Below are positions 1 to 6,517 of a DNA stretch of 10,173 bases, in pieces. The DNA is from CF-39 sp036518215. GTDB taxonomy: Bacteria; Chloroflexota; Limnocylindria; P2-11E. The DNA is taken from the NCBI GenBank assembly GCA_036518215.1, contig DATDNP010000010.1, positions 1 through 10,173 on the forward strand, in the 5' to 3' direction. Below the pieces are notes generated by a model. That model was not told where the DNA came from. It searched no databases and saw only the letters and a list, made by a program, of their open reading frames with translations. Position numbers and translations under genes: made by a program. The stretch's first letter is position 1. Each line of letters begins with the position of its first letter.

Positions 1-133
1 CGCGCCGGCCCAGCTCGCTCGCGGCACGGCTTCGCACCGCGATGCGGTAGTCGGCGATGACTTGCTCGGCGGAAAGGCTGACCTTGGCCCGTGGGGTCGT
101 GATCGTGGTCGCGGGTCGTTCGCCCGTTTTCAT
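1..133 (-). CDS. N-terminal fragment, probable thiamine-diphosphate 2-oxo acid dehydrogenase E1 component (cut by window edge)
   Basis: An ATG on the minus strand at 133 opens a frame that runs off the left edge after 44 codons, with mostly G/C third positions. After a polar leader of about 19 residues the peptide reads LSAEQVIADYRIAVRSRAAS, then ELGRR. An 'LS-x-E-x-(L/V)-(I/L)-x-DYR-A-x-x-SR' opening is what I recall from E1 alpha or fused E1 subunits of branched-chain/pyruvate-type 2-oxo acid dehydrogenases, where this helix precedes the thiamine-diphosphate domain. No catalytic or cofactor motif lies inside the window, so the assignment rests on this short stretch alone. The gene is co-directional with the alpha/beta hydrolase upstream of it, 39 bp away. 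A role for a 2-oxo acid dehydrogenase near inositol breakdown is conceivable, but nothing here shows it. Coding status is fairly secure; the function is tentative. Confidence 0.5.
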   Translation of the reverse strand, partial: MKTGERPATTITTPRAKVSLSAEQVIADYRIAVRSRAASELGRR

Positions 134-172
134 GCCTTCACCGTCAATGGTGCCACCGATAGGGGTTCGGTT

Positions 173-1045
173 TCAGGCGGCGACGGCGCGCTCGGCACGC
201 TCGATGAACGGCAGGACCGCGCCGAGGAACTCCTCGGGCCGCTCGGCCATCGGCATGTGCCCGCAGCGCTCGATGACATGCAGGCGAGCCTCCGGGAAGA
301 TGTCGCGAAGGTCGTCGACGTGGTGCAGGGGAAGCACGGGATCCTCCCTCCCCCACACGACGAGGACCGGACCGCGATACGCCTGCGCGCGCCCGATCCA
401 TGCTCGGCGCAGCTCGGGCCGCACACCGCGGAGCGTCACGCCCGAGCGCAGCGCGCGCACGAACTCGGGATACGACGCGAAGCCGTAGCGCTCGGATTCG
501 CTGAAGAGCTCCTCGGAGATGCGCGACGGATCGTAGAAGCAGCTGCGGAGGACGTCGCGTCCGTGCGCCGGGCGTCCGAGCACCTTCGCGAGCGCGATGG
601 TCCCGGGAAGCGTCGCGACGCGCAGGAAGAGCGCGATGTCGGTGCCGAGGCCGCCGGCGGCGGCGAGCACGAGCGACCGTGTCCGCTCGGGCGCGCTCAC
701 CGCGAGCATGTACGCGACCGCGCCGCCCATCGAGTTCCCGACGACGTGCGCCGTCCGAAGGCCGAGCGCATCGAGCGCGGCGACCATGAAGCGCGGGTAG
801 AACGCGTCCTCCGGATCGAAGTAGCGGACGCGCTTCGGTCGCTCGCTCTCGCCGAAGCCGGGCAGGTCGACGGCGTACGCGCGGCGGCCACTCGCGGCGA
901 TGGGCTCCATCACGTCGCGCCAGTTCTCGGCCCATCCACCCACGCCGTGGATCATGACGACGGGATCGCCGCCATCGCTCTCGCCCGCGACGAGGACGCG
1001 CGTGCGCAGTCCCATCACGTCGATCGTCATCGCGCGCACGTCCAT
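173..1045 (-). CDS. alpha/beta-fold hydrolase (meta-cleavage-product hydrolase / epoxide hydrolase-like)
   Basis: A 290-residue cytosolic alpha/beta hydrolase. The oxyanion HG motif is at residues 33-34 (MIHGVGG). The DLPGFGESERP loop is near 60-70. The nucleophile elbow GNSMGG puts Ser105 at the active site. The acid is probably Asp235 (WGREDPV) and the base His263 (CGHMPMAERPEEF). Length and motifs suit the BphD/MhpC-like branch, which cleaves C-C or ester bonds, but the substrate cannot be read from the sequence. No signal peptide or membrane segment is seen. ATG at 1045 is used here; ATG at 1030 (MTIDVMGL) is an equally good start, and neither has a Shine-Dalgarno sequence. The frame stays open upstream to 1210 and there encodes a hydrophobic, signal-like stretch. 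In that extension nearly half of the third positions are A or T, and it lies antisense to the neighbouring plus-strand gene, so I excluded it. It starts head to head with that gene, 12 bp away. Confidence 0.88.
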   Translation of the reverse strand: MDVRAMTIDVMGLRTRVLVAGESDGGDPVVMIHGVGGWAENWRDVMEPIAASGRRAYAVDLPGFGESERPKRVRYFDPEDAFYPRFMVAALDALGLRTAHVVGNSMGGAVAYMLAVSAPERTRSLVLAAAGGLGTDIALFLRVATLPGTIALAKVLGRPAHGRDVLRSCFYDPSRISEELFSESERYGFASYPEFVRALRSGVTLRGVRPELRRAWIGRAQAYRGPVLVVWGREDPVLPLHHVDDLRDIFPEARLHVIERCGHMPMAERPEEFLGAVLPFIERAERAVAA

Positions 1046-1050
1046 ATACT
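1045..1050 (+). promoter_or_regulatory. putative -10 element TATACT for a leaderless transcript
   Basis: TATACT differs from the TATAAT consensus at one base and fits the TANNNT form. It ends 7 bases before the ATG at 1058, so transcription would be expected to begin at or next to the start codon. No Shine-Dalgarno sequence separates the element from the ATG, and no good -35 is visible 16-18 bases upstream. The central TATA is self-complementary, so the same site could serve the divergent hydrolase gene, with TATATG on the minus strand and a start at ATG 1030. This is inferred from sequence only. Confidence 0.5.
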
Positions 1051-1057
1051 GCGCTCG

Positions 1058-1492
1058 ATGCTCTTCTACTACCTCTGCATCCCCGGCGAGCAGAAGCATC
1101 GCGAGGCATATCCACAGGGCTCTCAGAGCAAGGACGCCGACGTGTTCAAGTGGGTGACGATCTACTCGGGATCGCCCGCGGTGTGCCAGCGCGAGCACGG
1201 CGGTCCGCACCAGTGGCGCCCCGACGAAGGCGGCGACGAGGAGCGCATCGTGCGCGGCTACGCGGTGCTGCAGTGGGACAAGGAAGGGTTCGATCCGGGG
1301 CGCCCGAAGCCCGACATCGGCGAGCGCTTCGAGTCACGGTGGGGCCCGTCGCTCGTCGTCGAGCGCAGCGACGATCCGACGACCGGCACGTATCTGCTGC
1401 TCCGCATCTTCCCGCACGGCTTCCACGGGAAGGCCGCCGAGGTCGGCACGAAGCGCAGCGACGTCCCTCGCGCGGTGTTCGGCCAGGTCTAG
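1058..1492 (+). CDS. conserved-looking hypothetical protein, 144 residues
   Basis: I do not recognise this protein. It begins MLFYYLCIPGEQKHREAYPQ and is soluble-looking and rich in charged and aromatic residues. A WRPDEGGDEE acidic patch lies near residues 53-62. Two Cys (7 and 43) and several His are scattered, with no classical metal or nucleotide motif. The opening hydrophobic stretch (residues 2-9) is too short for a signal peptide. Coding status is supported by strong G/C bias at third positions in this frame, compared with the disordered third positions of the antisense frame at its 5' end. The frame is open upstream to 62, but that part is antisense to the alpha/beta hydrolase. ATG at 1058 follows a -10-like TATACT by 7 bases, suggesting leaderless translation. 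It ends tail to tail with the last gene of the inositol operon, 10 bp away. Confidence 0.75.
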   Translation: MLFYYLCIPGEQKHREAYPQGSQSKDADVFKWVTIYSGSPAVCQREHGGPHQWRPDEGGDEERIVRGYAVLQWDKEGFDPGRPKPDIGERFESRWGPSLVVERSDDPTTGTYLLLRIFPHGFHGKAAEVGTKRSDVPRAVFGQV

Positions 1493-1511
1493 CCGCCGTC
1501 CTCTAGCCGCC
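1488..1511. repeat. 10-bp direct repeat at the tail-to-tail junction
   Basis: The sequence tctagccgcc occurs at 1488-1497 and again at 1502-1511, a 14-base period. The first copy carries the TAG stop of the plus-strand gene and the second the TAG stop (read as CTA) of the minus-strand gene. The 10 bases between the two stop codons are the only intergenic DNA, and there is no hairpin with a T-run. It could be a small duplication or chance. Confidence 0.6.
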
Positions 1512-2249
1512 CCCTGCGCCGTGCTTCCGATGCTCCACGTGGTGCAGGTGCGCGTGCTCGTCTTCCGCCTCCCGCGGCGGCGTGAAGAGCGACGCGACGT
1601 AGAGCTTCGTCGGCGCCTGCGCGTAGGACGAGAGCAGCAGATGCACGTCGAACCGCTCGAGGAGACGCGCTCCCCAGCTCTCGCGGAAGCGCGTCGCCCA
1701 CTGCGGACCGAAGCGCTCGCGCGAGAGGCGCGCCATCTCGTGCAGCTCCCAGTCGAGGATCGGAACCTCGTGCGTCGCCGTGCACTCGTCGCTCGCGCAG
1801 CGGAAGCGGTAGCGAAGGGGCAGCTGGAGGACGTCGCCCTCCGCGACCTTCACGAAGCCGGCGGACGCGACACGATCGCGCGCGAGCGCAGTGAGGGATT
1901 CGAGCGACCCGACGAGATGCGGCCGCACGAATGGCCAGCGCAGTCGCCACGCCTCCTTCGGCTCGACGTACGCGGTCATGCCGATCTCGCCGCTCACCGT
2001 GAGCGTCTCGGATCGCGGATCGCGCTCGTCGCGCGCCGTCGTCGCGTGCACCCAGCCCCACTTGAGGATCGGCGGATCGGTGTCGTTCCCCTTCCACGGC
2101 ACCGGGGACAGGCGCGCGAGGCGTCCGGTCTCGCGGTCCACGCCGATGAGGGACGGCCGCTCGACCGGGAACTCGTTCGCCGCGACCGTCTTCGCGAGCG
2201 CCAGGATGTCCCGCTCGACCGGCTCGGACGGCCACGCGCCTTCGCTCAT
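1503..2249 (-). CDS. uncharacterised protein with C-x4-C-x3-H motif and His-rich C-terminus, last gene of the inositol operon
   Basis: A 248-residue protein of unknown function. Its N-terminal part (about 12-75) contains ILALAKT, a turn reading VDRETGRLARLSPVPWKG, and then a KWGWVHA segment. The middle (147-170) reads YRFRCASDECTATHEVPILD, then WELHEM, with Cys151, Cys156 and His160 placed like a small zinc site. I recall a family of uncharacterised bacterial proteins with a similar layout: an opening like 'LALVKT', then 'G-WVRLYPVPFR', then 'RC-x-x-x-x-C-x-G-H' followed by 'DWE'. This looks like a divergent member, but that is from memory. The C-terminal 20 residues contain six His (232, 234, 236, 237, 240, 243) and end in GAGGG, a possible metal-binding tail. 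The ATG at 2249 overlaps the stop of the upstream HAD gene as ATGA and has no ribosome site of its own, so it is probably co-translated. No signal peptide or membrane span. Confidence 0.85.
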   Translation of the reverse strand: MSEGAWPSEPVERDILALAKTVAANEFPVERPSLIGVDRETGRLARLSPVPWKGNDTDPPILKWGWVHATTARDERDPRSETLTVSGEIGMTAYVEPKEAWRLRWPFVRPHLVGSLESLTALARDRVASAGFVKVAEGDVLQLPLRYRFRCASDECTATHEVPILDWELHEMARLSRERFGPQWATRFRESWGARLLERFDVHLLLSSYAQAPTKLYVASLFTPPREAEDEHAHLHHVEHRKHGAGGG

Positions 2250-2926
2250 GGGCGCGACCGGTCGACGAGCGCGACGACGGCGTCGAGCCCGCGTGCGCTC
2301 CCCCTGGCGTCGTGCGGCGGCAGGATGAAGACGCGAAGGCCCGCGCCGCCTGCCCCTCCGTCGCTCACCGGATCGTCTCCCACCATGAGCGTCTCATCCG
2401 GACGCGACCCGAGCATCCGGCATGCGGCGAGGAAGATCTCGCGCGCGGGCTTCGGCGCGCCGACCTCGAACGAGAGCGCGTAGGCGTCGATGTAGCGGTC
2501 GAGGCCTTTCGCCGCGAAGAAGGCGCGCAGGTCGTAGGCATGGTTGCTCACGATGCCGATGCGGACGCCGCGCTGACGTAGCGCGGCGAGGGTCGGCTCG
2601 GTGTCGGGATACGGCACCCAGCGCGACGGGTCCATGACCCGTTCGTAGAGCGCATCCGCGATCCCCGGCACGCGGTCGTCGGCGCGGCGGAAGAGCGCCG
2701 TCCACACGCGGCGGTGCGCCTCCATCGAGAGATCGCGGCCCTTCGCGTGCTCCTCGGGTGTCTTCCCGGCGTCCCACAGCTCGTTCCAGATGCGCCGCGC
2801 GTCGTCGGGTCCGATCGCGGCCCCGCGGGCCCGCGCGACATCGAGGATCACGGCCGGGGCGTGAGGGCTCTCGAACAGCGTGTCGCCCCAGTCGAACAGC
2901 ACCGCGCGGATCGGGCGCTCGCTCAC
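2246..2926 (-). CDS. HAD-superfamily hydrolase, probable small-molecule phosphatase
   Basis: A 226-residue HAD hydrolase with all four catalytic motifs. Motif I is FDWGDTL (nucleophile Asp12, acid/base Asp15), motif II is IVSNHAYD (Ser127), motif III is GAPKPAREIF (Lys159), and motif IV is VGDDPVSDGGAG (Asp184, Asp185). A helical cap of about 85 residues lies between motifs I and II, as in phosphoglycolate phosphatase and beta-phosphoglucomutase-like members (subclass I). Dephosphorylation of a sugar or polyol phosphate is the expected reaction; the substrate is unknown. The GTG at 2926 overlaps the iolB stop as GTGA; an adjacent GTG at 2929 would add one residue. There is no ribosome site, so coupling to iolB is likely. 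HAD phosphatases are not part of the textbook inositol pathway. It could recycle a stalled phosphorylated intermediate or release inositol from inositol phosphate, but both are guesses from position. Confidence 0.9.
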   Translation of the reverse strand: MSERPIRAVLFDWGDTLFESPHAPAVILDVARARGAAIGPDDARRIWNELWDAGKTPEEHAKGRDLSMEAHRRVWTALFRRADDRVPGIADALYERVMDPSRWVPYPDTEPTLAALRQRGVRIGIVSNHAYDLRAFFAAKGLDRYIDAYALSFEVGAPKPAREIFLAACRMLGSRPDETLMVGDDPVSDGGAGGAGLRVFILPPHDARGSARGLDAVVALVDRSRP

Positions 2927-3711
2927 CACCGCATGCGCTCGTGGTCGGGATCGAAGGTGATCTTCCACTCGCGCCGCGGTCCCGCCATGACGTTGAGGTA
3001 GTACGTCTCGTATCCGGGCGGCGCCGCGACGGTGTGGTAGCCACGCGGCACGAGCACGAGGTCGCCGTCGCGCGCCGCGACGCTCTCGTCGAGCGAGCGG
3101 TCGGCCGTGTACACGCGCTGGAACGCGAACGCGCGCGGATCGCGCATGCGGAAGTAGTACGTCTCCTCGAGGTAGCTCTCGTCCGGCGGAGCATCCGTGT
3201 CGTGCTTGTGCGGCGGGAAGCTCGACCAGTGGCCGGCCGGCGTGAGCACCTCGGTGACGAGGAGCCGTTCGGCCTCGCGGTCCTCCATGAGGATCTGATG
3301 GATCGTGCGCTGCATCACGCCTTCGCCACGGAGCTCGACGCGCGCACCCTCGAGACGCCGCGTCGTCGCGCCCCGCTCCGCGGGCGCCCAGCCGATCGCG
3401 ACGTCGCAGCCATCCAGCGCGCGCAGCCGCAGCCGTGTGCCTGGTGCCGCATACACCGCGTCGGGCGGTCCGTCGAACGGGGACGCGCGCCCGCCGACGT
3501 CCCAGCGCTCGCCGCCAGCAGACACCGCCGCGCGCCCCGAGAGCCATACCAGGCATGCCTCGCGATCGCGCGTGTCCCGCTCGATGGACTGGCCGGCGGC
3601 GAGGCGCACCACCTCGAATCCGACGTAGCGCCACTTCGCGCGCTCGCGCGTCACGTTGAGGATCCGTCGTGTCGCGTCCGGCTTCGTGCTGCTGGGGATG
3701 CGCAGGCCCAT
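2923..3711 (-). CDS. iolB: 5-deoxy-glucuronate isomerase
   Basis: IolB converts 5-deoxy-D-glucuronate into 5-dehydro-2-deoxy-D-gluconate in the cytosol. It is a bicupin, and this 262-residue protein has the usual length. The C-terminal cupin holds the metal site: PPHKHD gives His168 and His170, the ESYLEETYYFRM segment gives Glu182, and VPRGYHTVAAPPGY gives His226. The QRTIHQIL segment (135-141) and the ending YYLNVMAGPRREWKITFDPD are typical of the family. ATG at 3711 is chosen because MGLRIPSST begins the conserved N-terminus and overlaps the iolD stop by one base (TGATG); the 34 codons upstream in frame are antisense-like Arg-rich sequence inside iolD. It lies between iolD and the HAD gene and acts on the IolD product. 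I see no defect in it. Confidence 0.95.
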   Translation of the reverse strand: MGLRIPSSTKPDATRRILNVTRERAKWRYVGFEVVRLAAGQSIERDTRDREACLVWLSGRAAVSAGGERWDVGGRASPFDGPPDAVYAAPGTRLRLRALDGCDVAIGWAPAERGATTRRLEGARVELRGEGVMQRTIHQILMEDREAERLLVTEVLTPAGHWSSFPPHKHDTDAPPDESYLEETYYFRMRDPRAFAFQRVYTADRSLDESVAARDGDLVLVPRGYHTVAAPPGYETYYLNVMAGPRREWKITFDPDHERMRW

Positions 3712-5579
3712 CAGATGTGCCAGCGCTGCCGCTTCTTCTCGGCCGCGTGCCGCGCCCGGGACTCGCGGACGGGCTGCGGCGCCGCGACCTCGGCGGTCGC
3801 GACGTCCCACCACGCGCCGCCGACGTCGACGCCGGCGTACCGGTCGACCGCGACGTGGATCACGGTCGTCTCGCGCGCCGCCTTCGCGGTTTCGAGCGCA
3901 CGGCGCACGTCGTCCATCGACGCGGTGCGAATGACCCGCGCCCCGAGGCTCGCGGCGTTCGCCGCGAGATCCACCGGCAGCGGCGCATGCTGCGTGACGT
4001 CACTGTCGAGCCCGAGCGAGCCATCCTCGCGGTACGCATAGCGCGTCCCGAACCCATCGAGCCCGAGCGAGCGCGACAGCGAGCCGATCGAGGCGAAGCC
4101 CTGGTTGTCGGCGATGATGACGATGAGCTTGAGCCGCTCCTGCACCGCCGTCACGAGCTCGCCCGGCATCATGAGGTAGCTCCCGTCTCCCACCATGACG
4201 AACACCTCGCGGTCGGGGGCCGCGAGCTTCACCCCGATCCCGCCCGCGATCTCGTATCCCATGCACGAGTAGCCGTACTCGACGTGGTACTGCTTGGGAT
4301 CGCGGGCACGCCACAGCTTGTGCAGCTCACCGGGGAGCGAACCCGCGGCGCAGACCATGACGCCACGTGCGCCCGCGGCCTCGTTCACGGCCCCGATGAG
4401 CTCGCTCTGCGAGGGAAGCGGCGCGTTCGCGCGCGCGTGCAGCCGTTCGACCTCGCGATCCCACTCACCTCTCCGCCGAGCGATCTCGGCGCGGTAGGCG
4501 TCGTCCACGCGATGTCCCACCTGCGCGAGCGCCTCGAGCGTCAGGCGCGCGTCCGCGACGACGCTCGTGCCGCCCATCTTGACCGCGTCGAATTCGGCGA
4601 CGTTGACGTTCGCGAAGCGCACGTCGGGACGCGCGAAGAGCGCGCGCGATCCGGTCGTGAAGTCGGTCCACCGCGTGCCGACCCCGATGACCAGGTCCGC
4701 CTGCGCCGCGAGCGCGTTCGCCGCCGCGGTGCCCGTGACACCGATCGCGCCGACCGAACACGCATGGTCCCAGGGGAGGGCGCCCTTGCCGGCCTGCGTC
4801 TCGGCGACCGGTATCCCCGAGCCTTCGACGAACGCCCGCAGCGCGTCCGTGGCGCGCGAGTAGATCACGCCGCCGCCCGCGACGATGAGCGGCCGGCGTG
4901 ACGCCGCGATGAGCTCGACGAGGCGCGCGAGCGCCGCGACGTCGGGGAGCGGCCGCGGGATGTGCCAGACCCGCTCCGCGAGGAACTCCTCGGGCACCTC
5001 GAACGCCTCGGTCTGCACGTCCTGCGGCAGCGCGAGCGTGACGGCGCCGGTGTCGGCCTGGCTCACCAGGACGCGCATCGCGGACAGCGCCGCGGGAACG
5101 ATCTGCTCGGGCCGCGTGATGCGATCGAAGTAGCGCGAGACCGGAATGAACACGTCGTTCACGCTCACGTCGCCCCGCGACGGCACCTCGAGCTGCTGGA
5201 GCACCGGATCGGGACGGCGTGAGGCGAACACGTCGCCGGGCAGCAGGAGGACGGGCAGCCTGTTCACCGTCGCGAGCGCCGCGCCGGTCACCATGTTCGT
5301 GGCGCCCGGTCCGATCGAGCTCGTGCATGCGAGCGCACCGAGCCGATCCTTCATTCGCGCGTACGCGGCCGCGGCGTGCACCATCGCCTGCTCGTTCCGC
5401 GCCTGCCGGTAGACGATCCGTTCGCGCTCCTCGAAGAGCGCCTCGCCGATCCCGCCGACGTTGCCGTGGCCGAAGATCCCGAAGACCCCGCCGAAGAACG
5501 GCGCCGTGACGCCGTCGCGCTCGACCTGCTGCGCCGCGAGGAATCGCACGAGCGCCTGCGCCATCGTGAGACGCGTCAT
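3711..5579 (-). CDS. iolD: 3D-(3,5/4)-trihydroxycyclohexane-1,2-dione acylhydrolase, thiamine-diphosphate dependent
   Basis: IolD hydrolyses the ring of 3D-(3,5/4)-trihydroxycyclohexane-1,2-dione to 5-deoxy-D-glucuronate, the ring-opening step of inositol breakdown. The 622-residue protein has the three-domain acetolactate-synthase-like layout. The N-terminal pyrimidine-binding domain has GIFGHGNVGGIGEAL (34-48) and the RNEQ segment with the expected catalytic Glu63. A central domain follows (about 205-355). The C-terminal diphosphate domain has GDGSYLMMPGEL (464-475) running to DNQGFAS, with Asp465 and Asn492 as the Mg-ThDP ligands. Strings such as NRLPVLLLPGDVFASRRPDP, then VLQQLE, and ALPQDVQTEAF are strongly IolD-like. 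ATG at 5579 overlaps the iolC stop (ATGA); the 62 upstream codons in frame are low-complexity Arg-rich sequence antisense-like to iolC and were rejected. The end is a basic tail, AAEKKRQRWHI. Confidence 0.96.
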   Translation of the reverse strand: MTRLTMAQALVRFLAAQQVERDGVTAPFFGGVFGIFGHGNVGGIGEALFEERERIVYRQARNEQAMVHAAAAYARMKDRLGALACTSSIGPGATNMVTGAALATVNRLPVLLLPGDVFASRRPDPVLQQLEVPSRGDVSVNDVFIPVSRYFDRITRPEQIVPAALSAMRVLVSQADTGAVTLALPQDVQTEAFEVPEEFLAERVWHIPRPLPDVAALARLVELIAASRRPLIVAGGGVIYSRATDALRAFVEGSGIPVAETQAGKGALPWDHACSVGAIGVTGTAAANALAAQADLVIGVGTRWTDFTTGSRALFARPDVRFANVNVAEFDAVKMGGTSVVADARLTLEALAQVGHRVDDAYRAEIARRRGEWDREVERLHARANAPLPSQSELIGAVNEAAGARGVMVCAAGSLPGELHKLWRARDPKQYHVEYGYSCMGYEIAGGIGVKLAAPDREVFVMVGDGSYLMMPGELVTAVQERLKLIVIIADNQGFASIGSLSRSLGLDGFGTRYAYREDGSLGLDSDVTQHAPLPVDLAANAASLGARVIRTASMDDVRRALETAKAARETTVIHVAVDRYAGVDVGGAWWDVATAEVAAPQPVRESRARHAAEKKRQRWHI

Positions 5580-6517
5580 CGGACCGCCGCCCGCATGAGC
5601 GCGTCGACCTCCGCCTCGGCCGGCATCGCGTCCGCGCACGCGAGCTTCGACGCCACGATCGCGCCCGCCGCGTTCGCGAACGCGAGGACGCGCGGCAGAT
5701 CCCACCGCGCGAGGAGGCCATGCGCGAGCGCGCCCCCGAAGGCGTCGCCCGCCCCGAGGCCGCACACCACCTCCACGCGGTAGCCAGGGACGTCGACACG
5801 CGTCTCGGCCGTGAACGCCGACGCGCCATCCATCCCTCGCTTCACGACGACGAGCTCCGCACCGTATCCGAGGAGGACGCGCGCCGCGTCCGCGGCATCG
5901 CGCGTCCCGGTCGCCATCTCCACCTCATCGGTGTTGCCGACGAGCACCTGCGCGCGGTGCGCGGCTTCGGCCGCCCATCGCCGCGGATCGTCGGCGGTCG
6001 ACCAGAGCGACGGACGGTGGTCGAGGTCATGGACCCGTATGCCCCGCGCCGTGTCGAGCGCCTCGAGCGTCGCCGCGCGGCTCGGCTCGGCGGAGAGGCC
6101 GGTTCCCGTCGTCCAGAAGAGCGCCGCGTCGCGGATCGCCGCGCGCGGCAGCTCGCCGGCCGCGATGGTCATGTCCGGCGCGGTGGGCTCGCGGTAGAAG
6201 AGGAGCGGGAAACGGTCGGGCGGATAGATCTCGCAGAACACGAGCGGCGTCCGCAGCGCCGGATGCGTCGTCACGAACGATGCGTCGACGCCGAAGCCGC
6301 GCAGCGCGTCGCGGACGTAATCCCCGAATCCGTCCGCGCCGACCTTCGTGATCACGGCCGACGACCGCCCGAGCCGCGCCGCCGCGACGGCGACGTTCGT
6401 CGCGCTCCCGCCGAGCGACTTCGCGAACGTCCGCACCTTCGCGAGCGGCACGCCGAGCTGCTCGGGGTAGAGATCGACGCTCACGCGTCCGAGCGTGAGC
6501 ACGTCGAGGTCAGGCAT
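5576..6517 (-). CDS. iolC: 5-dehydro-2-deoxygluconokinase (PfkB/ribokinase family)
   Basis: IolC phosphorylates 5-dehydro-2-deoxy-D-gluconate with ATP at the 6-position, preparing it for the IolJ aldolase. The protein is 313 residues. It opens with DVLTLGRVSVDLYPEQLGVP and continues with KSLGGSATNVAVAAARLGR (PfkB signature 1, diglycine at 36-37). The second PfkB signature is GLGAGDAFGGALAHGLL, with catalytic base Asp258 in GAGD. The VSVDLYPEQ and FAKSLGGSATN strings separate IolC from ribokinase and fructokinase, so the assignment does not depend on context alone. ATG at 6517 lies inside the end of iolE, an 8-base overlap; earlier in-frame codons are antisense-like and were rejected. Its stop overlaps the iolD start as ATGA. 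The product needs an aldolase not present in the window. Confidence 0.95.
   Translation of the reverse strand: MPDLDVLTLGRVSVDLYPEQLGVPLAKVRTFAKSLGGSATNVAVAAARLGRSSAVITKVGADGFGDYVRDALRGFGVDASFVTTHPALRTPLVFCEIYPPDRFPLLFYREPTAPDMTIAAGELPRAAIRDAALFWTTGTGLSAEPSRAATLEALDTARGIRVHDLDHRPSLWSTADDPRRWAAEAAHRAQVLVGNTDEVEMATGTRDAADAARVLLGYGAELVVVKRGMDGASAFTAETRVDVPGYRVEVVCGLGAGDAFGGALAHGLLARWDLPRVLAFANAAGAIVASKLACADAMPAEAEVDALMRAAVR

Noticed and set aside
155..173. Possible terminator hairpin (ACCGA / TCGGT, 7-base loop) between the hydrolase and the left-edge gene
   Set aside because: The stem is only 5 bp, and on the minus strand, where both genes lie, no T-run follows it.
62..1057. Long plus-strand open frame upstream of the 144-residue protein
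   Set aside because: It is the antisense shadow of the alpha/beta hydrolase; the sequence is Arg/Asp/His-rich without any domain. Only the part after ATG 1058 looks real.
1046..1210. N-terminal extension of the alpha/beta hydrolase with a hydrophobic, signal-peptide-like stretch
   Set aside because: Close to half of its third codon positions are A or T, unlike the rest of the gene, and it is antisense to a better-supported plus-strand gene.
2758..4901. Long plus-strand open frames opposite iolB and iolD
   Set aside because: Typical high-GC antisense frames with Arg/Ala-rich low-complexity peptides. The minus-strand frames carry complete catalytic motifs.
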